DNA from: Leptoclinus maculatus | Taxonomy: Eukaryota; Chordata; Actinopteri; Perciformes; Stichaeidae | Assembly (NCBI GenBank): GCA_032191485.1 | Contig: JAVDOI010000005.1 | Location: 11,009,931-11,073,930, forward strand | Length of the DNA: 64,000 nucleotides | Reading direction: 5' to 3' | In this document: positions 47,073 through 59,258 of the stretch, one piece after another | Layout: each line of letters begins with the position of its first letter | Position numbering within the stretch: the stretch's first letter is position 1 | The notes under the pieces: generated by a model | The model's input: the letters and a program-made list of their open reading frames with translations, nothing else | Told to the model about the DNA's origin: nothing | Database searches by the model: none | Translations under genes and position numbers: made by a program

Positions 47073-48660
47073 CTACCTTGTTGTTCTACGCCGTGGTTGT
47101 ATTTGCACAAACAGCATTGGTACAACACTGGAATAAATACATTTAAATCAGGTTTTTTATGTTTTGCCCAATGGGCAATAGGAAGTGAGGGAAGAAATCT
47201 ATGAATCTGAAATCCTGCCTCACTCCCTGATGTGCTGAGAATAATTTCAAGCCTGAGATGCGTGACAAATGCAACTCGCCCTCTCCTCATAGCTGTGTCT
47301 TTAGCCTGGAGTTTAGACCACATTTGGTGGTCAGGGTGTTTATTTTCTGTCCTTTTCCACTGTTGCACAATATTATTATTTATTTTTTTGTCAAGCTCCA
47401 CATAAAGTTTCTGTCCTCTGTAGTATTTATTCTTCTGTGGGCTTTTATCTGACGCCCTACCTCTCCTTGTCCTTCTAATGTTTTTCCGATTCGCCTCTGA
47501 TGACTTTGCCCTTGCGACCGAGTGCTGAATTAAATGCCTAATTTAACATGGGCCTTTTGTTGGCCGCCCTCTTTGTCGGGAGGCTCTTTCGAAACGTGCG
47601 GCGGGGGCCGCGGTGTTGTCGACGGCCGGGGGGGCACTCGGTCCGCTCTCATTGTGCCTAAGGTGACAGCGTGTCCTTGGGCAAGGCAGCGGAGCTGTCA
47701 GGTCCCGCTGTCACACTTTATCTGCAGGCGGGACGCGGCCAGCCCACGGCACAGCTAGGGGTCCTAAAAGACCCGGAGCAGCACCGCTAATCTCCAAGGA
47801 TGCCTACCTCGGGTTGTTTAGCAACCGACTCTGCCTGACAGTGTTTGTGTTTGGCCGCCGTGTGACGGAGCGCTGGATGCAGGGGGGTGACGGCAAAACT
47901 ATCCAAACAACACGATGGGCACTTTTGTTGGCTCACTAAAGAGGAGGAGCTATCAGAAGAGCCCACTGTGTGTCCTTTCAGGCCTCCGAGTAATGGGAAG
48001 AACAACTCGTACACCCACGAGCACAATGTAGAGTTCCTTTACAAGTGTCACGAAAAGGTTACTCGTATTTTCTCAATGGTTCAATGTTTCGTTGTTGAAT
48101 TGAAACTAAAAAGCTTCTTTGTTAAATTTTTCTTTGAAGTTTATTTTGTATTCTTTCAGCTATTCCTAATTTTATTATTGATTAATTTAACAATGGTTTG
48201 TTGGGTCTACAAAATGTCAAAAGAAAAAATTGCGATGGCAATTTTCCTGAGCCCAAGATGGCATCTTCAAATTGCTTGCCAAGTTCAAAGTCCTTAGCGC
48301 AAAATTGCCTATGACAGCCGTAAAGTTATTATCGCTATAATCATATTGTGTCCTAGCGGCCTAGTAAGAATTATCCTGGTTGGGACCACTGATTGGGAAC
48401 CACTGTTATAGACGACTAGGAAATGAGCAAACATTCATGTTTAAGAACTCACAAACGGTGAATATTTGGTACTTCTGCGCAAAACAATTGATCAATTGTC
48501 AAAATAGTTGCGGATGCACATCCTAATGTGACTAATAGAGACTGTTGGTTCAGCCAGTGCCCCAAAAACAACATATATGCTCACGAAGCTCTCTGTCAAT
48601 TCAGGTGAGGTTGTTAAAGCGCAAAGTACGTATGTTTATGTCCAACGAAGCGTCGGACAT
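47073..48660. other. Unassigned non-coding DNA
   Basis: A GC-rich part (about 47560-47780) contrasts with AT-rich sequence after 48060. Frames at 47534-47758 and 47887-48297 show no domain; the latter's tail is hydrophobic only because the DNA is T-rich. Confidence 0.45.
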
Positions 48661-48664
48661 AAAC

Positions 48665-49155
48665 AAGGCTGGTTTCATCCGGCATTCATAATCCAAAGCT
48701 AAGTAAAAAATGAATAATGCTCTGTGATTCGTAGATATCCCACAAAATTATTTTGTACGTAATCCACGTAATCATGAACGAATAAGTTTAAAGAAATCAA
48801 AAGCCCAGACCAGGCGGGCTGGAGGGGAGGTGGATGGGTCCAACAAACATCAATGTTTCTCCCAGGAGACCGATGCTCGTGCCCCACATCAAGTCAACGT
48901 TGATTTACGTAACTTATATACTTCAGTAACAGCACTTCCATAGTTATTTAGATGACGATCTTTTCCTAAACCTAACTAAATGGTTTTGTTGTCTAAAGCT
49001 TACTGAGTTTCCTGTGAAGAAGGAAGTTTATTTTGAAAATAATGTTTGCATGTAACGAGCTGAAATTCAACGTGTTTTTTTCATTTTCGAAAAACGAGGA
49101 GTAACTTTTCGTAACATATCATACGAGCCGTATGATGTATGAGGATATGTTGACA
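48665..49155 (+). repeat. Dispersed repeat R3, copy 2
   Basis: Same order of words as 32345-32835, including CATCCGGCATTC, GTAGATATCCCACAAAA, GGTGGATGGGTCCAAC, CTTCAGTAACAGCACTTCC, TTTCCTAAACCTAACTAAAT and the terminal palindromic CATACGAGCCGTATGATG. The following 49180-49330 has related TAACC/AACCCAAACCA words. Confidence 0.75.
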
Positions 49156-49334
49156 TAAACATGGCCTTAATTGGTCCCTAACCACATTTTTATTATTGTA
49201 AACGTCCCGACGAAGCTCCCCTTAACAAAGTAGTTATTTTACCCCAAACCATTTACCTAACCTTAACTAAATGCTTATTTTAACCCAAACCACGGTAATA
49301 TACCTACCATTGTCACGTCATGGAACGCATTTAT

Positions 49335-50050
49335 TTTTCAACAGTGATTAGCAATGATTTTAGCCATATCACAAAAACGCTTTAGAGAGAACAAATCATG
49401 TATTTTGTGGTTTAATTTATTTAATGAAATAACTAATCATTTCAGATCTAATAATTTTTTTATTGTCATTTTAAATCATGACAAAGACCAAGCATAACCC
49501 TTCCACTATTCCCTCCCATCAATTCATAACAAACTGATTAAGATAATACAGTTCTGTACTCCTACTACTCTTGAGAACAATACAAACACTTATGTAATCT
49601 GTAACAAATGGCTGTATTTTAATTGATCTTGGTAAACACAGGATTTCATTTGATTCAGATTTCAGAACACTTCACTGGATACAGTAGTAGAAAAGCCACA
49701 GTCTGCTGGCAGCGACCGACTGAAACCAGCTTCCTCTTTCTTTCAACTCCCCTCTAATCTCCTGTTTGCACAGCTCTCCATCTTGTCAGTGTAGTTTGTT
49801 TAGGTCTTGCGCCCGTCAGTACAGCGGTGCTCCTCCATCTCATCGTACATCTGAAAAGATCATCAGCGATAGACTCGCAGGCAGAACATTTCCTCAGCTG
49901 CAATCCCAGGCTTAGTCAGGAGAATGATTGGGGGGGGGGGTGTTTCACCCTGAACAGCAGCAAAGAAAACATCTTTGTGCTACTGAGAGCCTGCCTCACT
50001 TTCCCTTTCTTTTCAACACAAAGCAACGCAAGAGGAAGAACGTCTAAAAG
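49335..50050. other. Unassigned non-coding DNA
   Basis: No coding or element structure was recognised. There is a G10 run near 49932. Confidence 0.45.
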
Positions 50051-50059
50051 TTGAGTGCA

Positions 50060-50200
50060 AACACTGCAAGGAGTTTTTTCAGTTCTCAATATGCAAATTT
50101 TCTGTAAAGGTGAATATGTAGCTGGAGCCAGCAGCCATTCTGCTTAGCATAAAGACTGAAAACGGGGGAAATAGCCCCAATATATCATCCCATATGCTTA
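50060..50200. repeat. Dispersed teleost repeat R4 (TTAGCATAAAGACTG type), copy 1
   Basis: AGCTGGAGCCAGCAGCCATT, CTTAGCATAAAGACTGAAAA and GGGGGAAATAG match a repeat common near fish genes, also seen at 61990-62160. Confidence 0.6.
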
Positions 50201-50274
50201 TTGCAGATATATCAGTAATGTGTATGTGCTGGCTAATGAGTAAAAAGGAATTGCTGTACAGAAATGTAACCATC

Positions 50275-50560
50275 CAGGCTGGATGGGTCCATCAAAAAGC
50301 AGTCTTATACAAAGCAATCAGCCTGTTCATTTCCCATGTGAAACGTGAAGTCAACGTTGAGTAACTTGCCTAATGTAGTTACGACACTTCTGTGGTTATT
50401 TGAACCCAAATGACGATCTTTAGCTGAACCTAACTAGGTATTTCACAATCTATTCCTTAACCTAAAGAAGTAGGTTTGTTGTCTAAACCTAACTGAGAAA
50501 CGAAAAATGAGGAGTGAGATACGTACCGTACCGTTGTATGAGAGTACGTTGAACCATCAC
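50275..50560 (+). repeat. Dispersed repeat R3, copy 3 (5' shortened)
   Basis: GGATGGGTCCATCAAAAAGC, GTGAAACGTGAAGTCAACG, GGTTATTTGAACCCAAATGA, AACCTAACTAGG, GTCTAAACCTAACTGAG and TTGTATGAGAGTACGTTG follow copies 1 and 2. The first ~150 bases of the family are missing. Confidence 0.7.
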
Positions 50561-50639
50561 ATAGTTTGCCCGACAGAGGGTACTGACAATTGTTTTTTTT
50601 TTCAACTGTAAAATGACTCAGTATTTTGGTCATAAATCT

Positions 50640-51345
50640 TTAAAAACAAATCCGTATCCTGGGTGTCTCCATCGACAACAGACTGAACTGGAAAACCAAC
50701 ATCAACGCTGTGCACAAGAAGAGGATGAGTCAACTCTTTTTCTTGAGGAAACTTCGATCCTTCAACGTGTGCAGCAAGATGTTGGAGATGTTCTACCAGT
50801 CTGTTGTGGCCAGTGCACTTCACTTCTCCGTAGTCTGCTGGGGGAGCAGCATTGGAGCCGGAGACACCAACAGACTCAACAAACTGGTTAAGAAGGCCGG
50901 CTCCATCATTGGCTGCAAACTGGACACTCTGGAAAAGGTGGTGGAGAGGAGGACACTGAAGAAACTATTATCCATATTGGATAACCCGGACCACCCTCTC
51001 CACCACCTACTGCAGGGACAGCGGAGCACTTTCTCCAACAGACTGATCCAGCTCCGCTGTCACAAGGACAGATACAGGAGAACATTCCTGCCCACTGCTA
51101 TTACACTTTATAACAATTCACCTCTGGCCAAATCAATCACACGACTATAACACCGTTACACTGTTGTTGTTGTTGTTTGTTTGTTTGGTTAAATCTTTGC
51201 ACTATTGTATATATTGTGCATTTTTATATTTAATAGTTTTTAATATTCTTTTACTCTCTTATTTTGTATTGCTTTACCTGTACCTACAAATACTGCTGTA
51301 ATAAAAAAATGTCCCCTTGTGGGATTAATAAAGTCTATCTATCTA
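50640..51345 (+). mobile_element. LINE 3' end (CR1/L2/Rex group), 5' truncated
   Basis: It contains the last ~165 codons of a LINE reverse transcriptase frame. A 3' untranslated region follows, ending TGTGGGATTAATAAAGTCTATCTATCTA, the AATAAAG plus short tandem repeat terminus usual for this group. It differs in sequence from the LINE at 5178-6825, so it is a separate family. Confidence 0.8.
50653..51150 (+). pseudogene. LINE reverse transcriptase C-terminal fragment
   Basis: The open reading from RILGVSIDNRLNW through MSQLFFLRKLRSFNV and FYQSVVASALHFSVVCWG to RYRRTFLPTAITLYNNS is the region after the catalytic palm of CR1/L2-like reverse transcriptases. The corresponding segment ends the LINE at 5.4-6.8 kb. 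The stop at 51148-51150 is likely the natural end. The catalytic FADD lies upstream of the truncation and is absent, so it is inactive, though this part has no internal stop. Confidence 0.85.
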
Positions 51346-51349
51346 ACTG

Positions 51350-53990
51350 CTTGCTCTAGCTTCATATCAAACAAACTGACATCTTCTCATCTCACTCTGA
51401 AGAACGTCATTAAATCTATTTCCCTAACGGTCTGACTGTCCCTTTAATATGCTGCTCTGTTGGTAGAGTTCAGATCTAGAACATACAGCCCTGAGTACAT
51501 TTAGTTTGGCCTGGGTTTTGTAAAAAAACACTAATGGTGTGAGGTTATATCTGTTCTGGTTTTAATGGCAAAGAAGAAAAACGCGTACTAGGAGTTCTCT
51601 AACAGGCACCAGGAGCAATGAATGCTGAGGTGCTCACTGACCGGCCCTGCAGCTTAGCACAGAGAAAGAGACTGTTGTTTTTCCCTTCTCGACCTTTGCA
51701 GTCAATGACTCACGCTGGAAGGTGTTGCCAACAGACAGGGTTTGACAGTTTGATATTTATGCCGTCAATTCCGAAAAACCAACGTTGGTAATTAGGGGAG
51801 GTGATTCCGGACAGATGTGGGCAGAGGTGGACAAAGGGGCCTTTTGTTTGGCTCTCGTGAATGCAGCCACCTCTCCCATGACAACATAAAAAAAAAAGCA
51901 GGCCCCGAAATCACCGGCAGCCCGATGGGCCCGCGGGCCCCGATGAGGTCACATGTCTTCCGTTGGCAATGATGTCACTCTCGGGTGGGACGCCGCGTCA
52001 AGCGGCATTAGAAGCGAGATGTCCCGTTGACTGCAGAGCAATTAGCAGCGTGTCATCCATTTAGAAGCTGCGGATTACTCAACACTAAAAGGAGTTATTT
52101 AAACGTAGCAACTGAATATTTTGCCAACAGTGGAAACGTCAACACAAGCAGGTGGGCGTCGCGGTTACAGAGACGGGTCTGTGAGCACACAGCTACAGGT
52201 GCCATTCTGTCGACAGCAATAACCCGGAGTGCAGACAGGACACTGAGCTACTGTGACTGCTTTACTGCGAGTGAATTATGTTTTTGTGTAGTTTTTTTTA
52301 AATACACATTACATAGGGAAACGTAGGTTTTCATGCACTGGTCAATTTTGAGGTTTTGTGCTATTTTCTTTAACATAGTGGAAAGAAAACATCATATTTA
52401 TGTTTTTATTTTACTACTTTGTCTATTTGAGCTGTAGATTTCTCCTGAACTCACCAAAAGTTAGCATTAGATAATGTCTCATTTGTATATTGAAACATAC
52501 GATTTCAGAAAACTTGCAATACAAAAACATGATCATGAAAAATTTGTTTTAAAATTTCTTTTCTCAGACTCGCCATCAATCAGCAGCTCTTACATCCACC
52601 AAACGTTCCACTTTCATTCCTCTCTATATTCTGAAGGTTTTCACAGAGGGGTTTGTTCATACATCATTCATAGCCTGATTCACACATTGTATTCCTTAAG
52701 ACATGGTGACATTTTTTTTTTTTAAGGCTGTTGAAAGTGTTTTCTTATTTATGGAGATATCCAAAATTCTCTGTTTGAAAAACTTTTGACTCACATATGT
52801 CAAGCATTTTGAACCTGGTTTCATCCAATGTTCATATTTATTTTCTGGAAATTCATGCAACCTGGGATTCGTTTATTATACCAGGTGTCCTTGTGTGGAT
52901 GTCTGCTCCCATCTCATGTAGCCAAACAAAGACACCATCTCTGAACCTCACTAACAATATCCACACCACTACCGGAGCTAAATGCTGACTTCAAAAGGAC
53001 ATTTTCTCAGTAATATAACGGGATCAACTTCTTAGATGCAATGGAGTTGTCCAATTTATTCTATGCTAACACAATGGCAGCTTATTTTATAGTTCACGTT
53101 ATTTTTAACTTTAACTTTGGAAGCAATCTCAATCAGAGTGCACCATTTTATGATGAATTACTCACAATTCTGTTTTTAAAATACAATTTTATCATAGCAA
53201 AAAGAGTTTTCCCAGGAAGAGAGCGGTATCCTTAATCCTTGTAAGTAAACATTTAAAAATTAACTCCAATTTTGTCACCTTTTCAGTTGGCTTTAGGTTT
53301 TCCTTAGAAAGTCCTCACCAAGTGCACATTTCACCAAACTTAAGACAATAAGTAAATAGGTAAAATGATAATAATAAGAATTATTATTATTATTGTATTA
53401 GCTGGATTCAATGGGAAATAAACTTTATGAGATCAAATATAACATTTTAAATATAAAAGTCTCGTCAACTTGGTATGAATATGTGCATAAAGTAAATGCA
53501 CAGATACATGGCGGTGGATAGATAGCCCACACTATCCACTCTGTAAGCTGTGGTCATCGGTCAGCCTAACAGCCCCGACTCGGCCTCGTCTGCGTGAGAA
53601 CTGTCTGACCACCGACTGAAGCTCCGCTTTCCCTCCCGACAGATCACACACCACAAACTGCTGCTTGTCCCCAGGGACACATCAGGTAATTCACATGTCC
53701 AACATTAATCACACTTGGTCTATGATGAGTGCAATATGGAAATGACAAAGACAAATACCACTCTAAGGCTCTCAAATAAATACTGATATGATTTTATTCT
53801 ATCTGCTAGTCTCTTAAACCATTAAAAACATGTTATTAGTGTTCACTCTGCACATTGAGCTGCTGTGCTAGCTGAAGACCAATATTTCAATTTGAAGATT
53901 ACCATTGAAAGTTTTCAAGGGTACATTTTTTTTTTTTATATCGAAACAAAGAACCCACTGATACTTATTCAACACCGGAGATCAGTATTC
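51350..53990. other. Unassigned non-coding DNA
   Basis: The stretch 51690-52080 is GC-balanced and free of visible repeats, possibly conserved non-coding. 52600-53060 (for example AAGCATTTTGAACCTGGTTT and CATCCAATGTTCATATTTAT) resembles a dispersed fish repeat that I cannot name. A possible mini-exon at 53643-53685 (after CCCTCCCGACAG, before GTAATT) is not supported by any protein similarity I can see. Confidence 0.4.
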
Positions 53991-53999
53991 ATAAAATCT

Positions 54000-54137
54000 G
54001 CCCAAACTGCAAATCCCCCATAAACAAAGAGAACTTTGCACTAATTATTTAAGCAAAGCACTTTGTTTACAATCAAATTTCCCCCCGGGGATAAATAAAG
54101 TTTATATCCATCTATCTATCTATCTCTCTATCTATCT
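54000..54137 (+). mobile_element. LINE 3' tail fragment
   Basis: AATTTCCCCCCGGGGATAAATAAAG followed by (TATC)n resembles the 3' terminus of CR1/L2/Rex-type LINEs, as at 51320-51345. No coding sequence is attached. Confidence 0.6.
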
Positions 54138-54139
54138 TG

Positions 54140-54740
54140 TTTAGTTTTTTACAGCAGCTGGTACGTTGTCAAAATCATCAACTTCATTGCTGACAAGAAC
54201 CAACAGAATGAGTCACAGACCGGGCTTATCCTCCTGCAGCGTCACAAACATCCACATCATTTATTGACTTTTCCCCCACGCCGGCCCACCTGGGCAGCGA
54301 GTGAGAGGGAAGTATAGGTAGCTGCCATAAACACTCAGCGTTTATCGCCCGGGGCGAACTCGGCCAGGAGTCATTTGTGTTGTTTAATGAGAGATGACCT
54401 CAAGCCATTTAGAGGCAGTAAAGGACACCCTGTGGCAGCTTAAGTGCATCAGAGCCAGAGGTTGAAGTGTACCGTCAGCCGACGCCGCTGTGGGCGAAGT
54501 GAATTCCAGGTGTGACCGGTTTGTCCGTCCCTTTATCGTTTAATTCTGCGGTGTGGTTTGGCGAGCTCGAGCTTATAAACAAAATGAGGAAAACTCTTGA
54601 ATGAGTTGACTGAAATGTGGGCCAAGTGTGCCGTTGGAGCATGAAGGTTGGCCTTATTTTCTTTTTTATCACCAATTCATTGTTGTTTACGGTCTCTGCT
54701 GGGGATTTGTTATTGGCATTAAATAGATCTAAGAATATGA
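54140..54740. other. Unassigned non-coding DNA
   Basis: The GC-richer, repeat-free block 54270-54480 may be conserved non-coding DNA. No gene was recognised. Confidence 0.4.
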
Positions 54741-54749
54741 TAGCTTGTT

Positions 54750-54965
54750 TCTAGAGCTGCAACTTATCATTATAGATTGGTCTGCCAATTAATGCCATTC
54801 ACAGTCTGTCACTGTCCGATGAAGAGTATAAAATAAAATAAAGATCTATTCAGTTTTCAATAATATAAAACAGAAAAAGATTTATTTTTTTGGGCTTTTC
54901 TGGCATTTTTGCTTGACAAATGACTCAAACGATAAACTGATTTATATTCTGTTTAATCGTTTCTA
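54750..54965 (+). mobile_element. Remnant of the 'TAGAGCTGCAAC...GATTAATCG' DNA-transposon family
   Basis: CTAGAGCTGCAACTTATCA at the left, ATATAAAACAGAAAAAGA and TTTTTGCTTGACAAATGACT in the middle, and AAACGATAAACTGATTT at the right fit the family also seen at 7840 and 8755. Confidence 0.6.
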
Positions 54966-54969
54966 ATGT

Positions 54970-57350
54970 ATCTGTTGAACACATGCAACATTTAACATCT
55001 TTCAAGCTGCTATTTAACAATAACAATGGATCAAATTCCTAACTGTATGTAGGAAGTGTTACTCGTAGTGAGGAACCCACAGAGAATCTGACTGTTCTCC
55101 TCAGCTCTGCGGAACATTTCAGCATTTTTCAGCTCATCGTTTTTTGTTCTCCAACTTTACTGCTTTGCTTCTCGACCACCGCAAGTTTTCCAGCGAACCC
55201 ACAGTAGGCTACCGACCCAACACCAGTTTAGCGACTAGCGGGTGAACCTAGTGGAGCATTTAGCAGAAGATTTTATATTCAGAAAGATATTCTGGTTGTA
55301 TGGATGTGTTTATTATCGTACCATTGCACTCCTGAGTATCCTCCAGCACACGGTGTGATAGTCACGGGACACATGCACGGCCAAGCCCGATGGTAGAAGG
55401 GGGCCCTTCGCCTGAGGTAGAGTTTTGTTGTGCTACACCCGGGGATCCAGGCCTTGTTGTTGAGCAATATGCACAGCTTTGTGCAACGGGGGTTCGCCCC
55501 CCTCATGCTCTGCTCGTGTTTTATCTCCCCCCTGACAAAGGAAGAGGCCCCCGCAAACAGCCACCTTCACACCTCTTAGCGGCTCTACTGAATGAGCTCA
55601 AGCACCCTACCATTCATACATGGAAATATACTGCGAAAAAAAGAAAAACTAATCTGGGTTAATGCAGTGTTTTCTCCTCACTGTGAAGAGAAAAAAAAAA
55701 TATCTAAAAAATCAAATCCTACAACTTACTGAGATCTTCATATGAAAGAGGAAAAAGCCCGAGCTCCTGTTCGTTTATTGCCATTGAAATGTTTATAGTT
55801 TTTTTCCGAAAGAGGCGATTGAGGAGTGAAACGTTCGACAATAGGGCCCCCGAAAAGAAAAAAAACCTGTAGTTTGGAACCTTTATGAAAGTGCCAAATA
55901 TGAATCACTGCACTGCGGATGCCAGACAGGCCTTTCCTGTGTTGCTAAGAGAGCCCCTTGAACCGGAGCAGGCCAGTGGGGGGGTTAAGTGTTTCGGATG
56001 GCTGTACAGCGCTGCACGGTAGATATGACTTGATGCTCCTATTTTCTGCCCCACAGCATGGGTGGTCCTGCGCTTCATTTTATACTGCCACCTATTAGCA
56101 CCACAAGCCAGTGATTTATGCAGCTGTCAACTTCAACTGAATCAGCTCCGTCAACCCACCGGTGAATTGTTGGTATGCTGGCAAAGCCTTTCCCTCTCTG
56201 CAACGCCTACTTTTGGGGGTAAAGTAAACCAACCCCTGAGAGCAGAAAGAAGGAGAAAGAAAAAGAAAAAAAAGACGCTGTTGAAGAGAAAAAGAAAACT
56301 TGGATAAATAACAACCGTGCATACCACCGAGGCCTCCTCTGTGGACAACTTCCAGCCTAAACATCTGGCTGGCTGCATGTAAGGAAAAGATGTGTGTTCG
56401 AGTTAAAGCAAGGTGAGAAAGGAGGAATTCACGGCTGGAAGAGCCGAGCCAGCTAACAGTTGGGACCAGTCAGAGGCTGCACAGAATTATTACGGGCAAG
56501 TGTTTCTGGGAAACGTGACGTATAGAGGAATGAAAAAATAGCTGTATTTATGGCAGCAACATATATGTAAGTGTCTTGCTTAATGCTAGGATATTGTGTG
56601 TGAGGACAGGACGCGTTAAACGGGGAAAATGTCAGGTCGTAGGGCATAAAGTGATGGAACCTGTGGGTAACAGCTCTTATTTGCCGGTTAATGAAGAAAA
56701 AAGGTGTTATTCCCCGTGGGCAGAGCAGAGTAACAGGCTTCGGCTTGGTCGTAATGAGGCTGCTAGATTCATGTCGGACTGGTGCTGCGGGGCCAGTTTC
56801 AACAAACAAAGTCATGAAACTGCATGACCCACTGCATTTGGGTGATTTACAGTATGTAGTTCTTTACCATAAGGAGCATATTAGCGGCCAAAAAAAAGAA
56901 GCACATGGGCTGCTACCGTGATGCCGAGGGCGCCGCATACAAGATTAAAATGTTGATTTGTGGTGAAGACATTGGGGTTTTAAAGTGTCAGGGGCTAATT
57001 GATTTTACTGCAGTTTGCAACCCAAGAATATCAAACTTTATTAAACATCTGTTAGAATCATACTTGTCACGGTGAGTTTGTGGGAAATGTCCTGTTGGAT
57101 GGGCCTGGAAGGAAAACGATGCAGTGGTCATGATAAGTGATTCCAAACTTATAGCCGAGGAGGTACTCCTGCAGTTGTTAGAGGGGTGAGTGGAAAGATT
57201 TTGGAGTAGCTGAACAAAATTATGATTTTATTAAAATATATATATCCACAAGGCACTTTCCAGTGTGTCGGTTACAACATCTTAAAGCCACGTGTCACCA
57301 TCGAGGTTGAATGAAATCTAGTAAGCAAGCGACCAGAGCGTTAGCTTAAA
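54970..57350. other. Unassigned non-coding DNA
   Basis: Frames at 55390-55662, 56062-56307 and 56453-56815 have no recognisable domain and overlap frames on the other strand. No element ends were seen. Confidence 0.45.
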
Positions 57351-57956
57351 ATGTATGTAAACCAGTGGTGGGTCGTCAGGGCCAGCTAAGCCTTCTCTGC
57401 TGGCCTAAACAGAATCACAAAGTTATAGCTATTTTATAATTTAATAATTTTTCACAAATACACTACATGTATTATAATTATTTTTCCCATTAGCTTATTT
57501 TCTCATTGCACAGCTCCTGTGTTCCTCAGTTGCTCTGCTTCCAGCACAGCTTGTTTTAAGTAGAGCTTTTATCCAATCAGATTTCACCCCTATGTCTCTA
57601 GGTAAGAAGAGAGGCCCGAGGTCCTCTAGGTAGACTTTGCAGATTAAAGTAAATGGGGACGATATTGTTGATTGTCATAGTCTTCAACCAATCAGATCTT
57701 TAGTTTGACATGTTGGGCGTATTCTTTGACGTGCCAGTGGTACCCAGGTAGCCTGCTAAGTACGTCTGCATTAACGTGCGCCGTGATTGGTCAGTGGGCC
57801 ACCGTGACTTTTGTCAAACAGAAAGCTAGCTAGCAGATCTTAGTGTTTAGTAAGAGTTCAGGTTGAAACATATGTAAGAGAAGTTATGACATTTTTAGCG
57901 TTTTGATTGGTGTAGATTATTTTTCTTTTACCTAGCTGTGTTTTTTTTAACACTCA

Positions 57957-58181
57957 ATGGCTGAAGGAGGAGGAGAAACCGATTTGGTGGCGGAGTTACT
58001 GACAAAGCCTTTCTCGAGGAGGGCATTTCAGGAAAAGCGGGAAATCGTATCAAAGGGTCGGCTAACCCCACAGCTAGCAGCCTTGACCCAGCAAGTAAAA
58101 GGAAAATGTGTCTCCGCCCGCTCAACTCGGCAGATTCTTGACAGGTGCCGAACGAGTCCTGCTCGCTTACCGCTGTTGTGA
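57957..58181 (+). pseudogene. hAT transposase N-terminal part
   Basis: The ATG at 57957 starts MAEGGGETDLVAELLTKPFS, then FQEKREIVSKGRLTPQLAAL, then LTQQVKGKC. This opening resembles, from memory, fish hAT transposases annotated as zinc-finger MYM-type 1-like, in which a TTF-type finger domain comes next. Here the finger is missing and the reading continues into unrelated or deleted sequence and stops at 58181. The family assignment is a recollection, not a search result. Confidence 0.65.
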
Positions 58182-58252
58182 CACCTGACTGACTCTTGCC
58201 ACAGACTAGCCACTGCGGTGCCAGTGCCACAAAGAGGATCTCGGCCTTGCTG

Positions 58253-58470
58253 CGTCAACTTTACGCACTGGCATGTTTGGCGGTGACGATGTCAATATCG
58301 ACTGCCTCTGTCGAGCGGACATTTTCAGCCCTCAAACGCATCAAAACATATTCCAGAAACACAACTGGGGAGACCTCTTGCTAGAACTGAAACGCACGGA
58401 AGTACTGTACAACCGCGTCATTGAACTGTTTGTAAACAAAGACAGGAGGATGGACTTTGTCTGTAAATAA
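58253..58470 (+). pseudogene. hAT transposase C-terminal dimerisation region
   Basis: CLAVTMSISTASVERTFSAL is followed by KRIKTYSRNTTGE. The SVERTFSxLKRIKTYxRN core is the hATC dimerisation motif present near the C-terminus of nearly all hAT transposases. After TGE the reading shifts, and the ending LYNRVIELFVNKDRRMDFVCK with a stop at 58470 appears in another phase. It is disabled by this shift and by loss of the catalytic core between it and the N-terminal part. Confidence 0.88.
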
Positions 58471-59258
58471 TGAACAGCATTTGGTAAGTGAACTGCTTTT
58501 GTGTTTTTACATCTGCAGTAGCGTTGTGTTCATTTGTCTATTGTGTTGTTTTTATTATATAGTTAATATCGTTCCCTCTGATGTAAATAATATTTGAATG
58601 GCCCATGCTGTTGAGTGTTTTAGTGCCGCAGTGTTGATGGATTGTTTTGTCATGCTTTGTTGTAAATATATGTGACTGGTTCTTGTGAGTTTGTTCTTGT
58701 CATTGTGTTAATTATATTAATTTTACTATATGCATAGTCCATTAATGATGAAGCATCCCATCATGCGCGTATTCATGTATCTGCACTCTGCAGTTAGTGT
58801 ATTTGTAGGTGTTGAGCTTCATGTAACATTTTATTTCACTTGTCAAATGTTGCAGTGTTATGTGAATATGAGGTGTTTACACGAAACAAACAATAACCCG
58901 TAGCTGTGGTGGTTCAACTGTAGTAAGACGGCATAGAAGGCCCAGGTAGAAAATGCACGGCCCGCCACCGATGTATACATTGTTCAAATATTTAGCTAAA
59001 AGTAATACTTTAACGGTTAAATAATGATAATGGCTAAACAGTTGAAGTTATTAACGTTAGCTAAAAGTAATTAATAAAACATTGAAATGATAAGTGAAAA
59101 TGTATGGATGTACAGGAGAAATAGTATGCTGAAATTAATTGATAAATAGGTGGAATAATTAGCTTAACCGTTGAAATAGTTAGCTGTAAGTAATGAATTA
59201 ACCTTAGAAAAAGAGTAGTACAAAAGTACAAAAGAAAAAAGTAGCTTGTCCTTCTCCG

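Larger units (their letters stand above)
57363..58970 (+). mobile_element. hAT transposon, internally deleted
   Basis: The inverted ends are CAGTGGTGGGTCGTC (left) and GCACGGCCCGCCACCG (right). The 8-bp flanks ATGTAAAC (57355-57362) and ATGTATAC (58971-58978) differ at one base. It holds the first and last parts of a transposase gene (57957-58181 and 58253-58470), but at 1.6 kb it lacks most of the coding region. The window's first 109 bases are the right end of another member. Confidence 0.92.

Noticed and set aside
47534..48297. GC-rich frame then hydrophobic frame, possible membrane protein
   Set aside because: The hydrophobicity follows from T-rich DNA. There is no signal of coding bias or a conserved domain.
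53643..53685. Possible 43-bp host exon with CCCTCCCGACAG and GTAATT borders
   Set aside because: Splice-like words of this quality are common by chance. No similarity to a known protein and no neighbouring exon.
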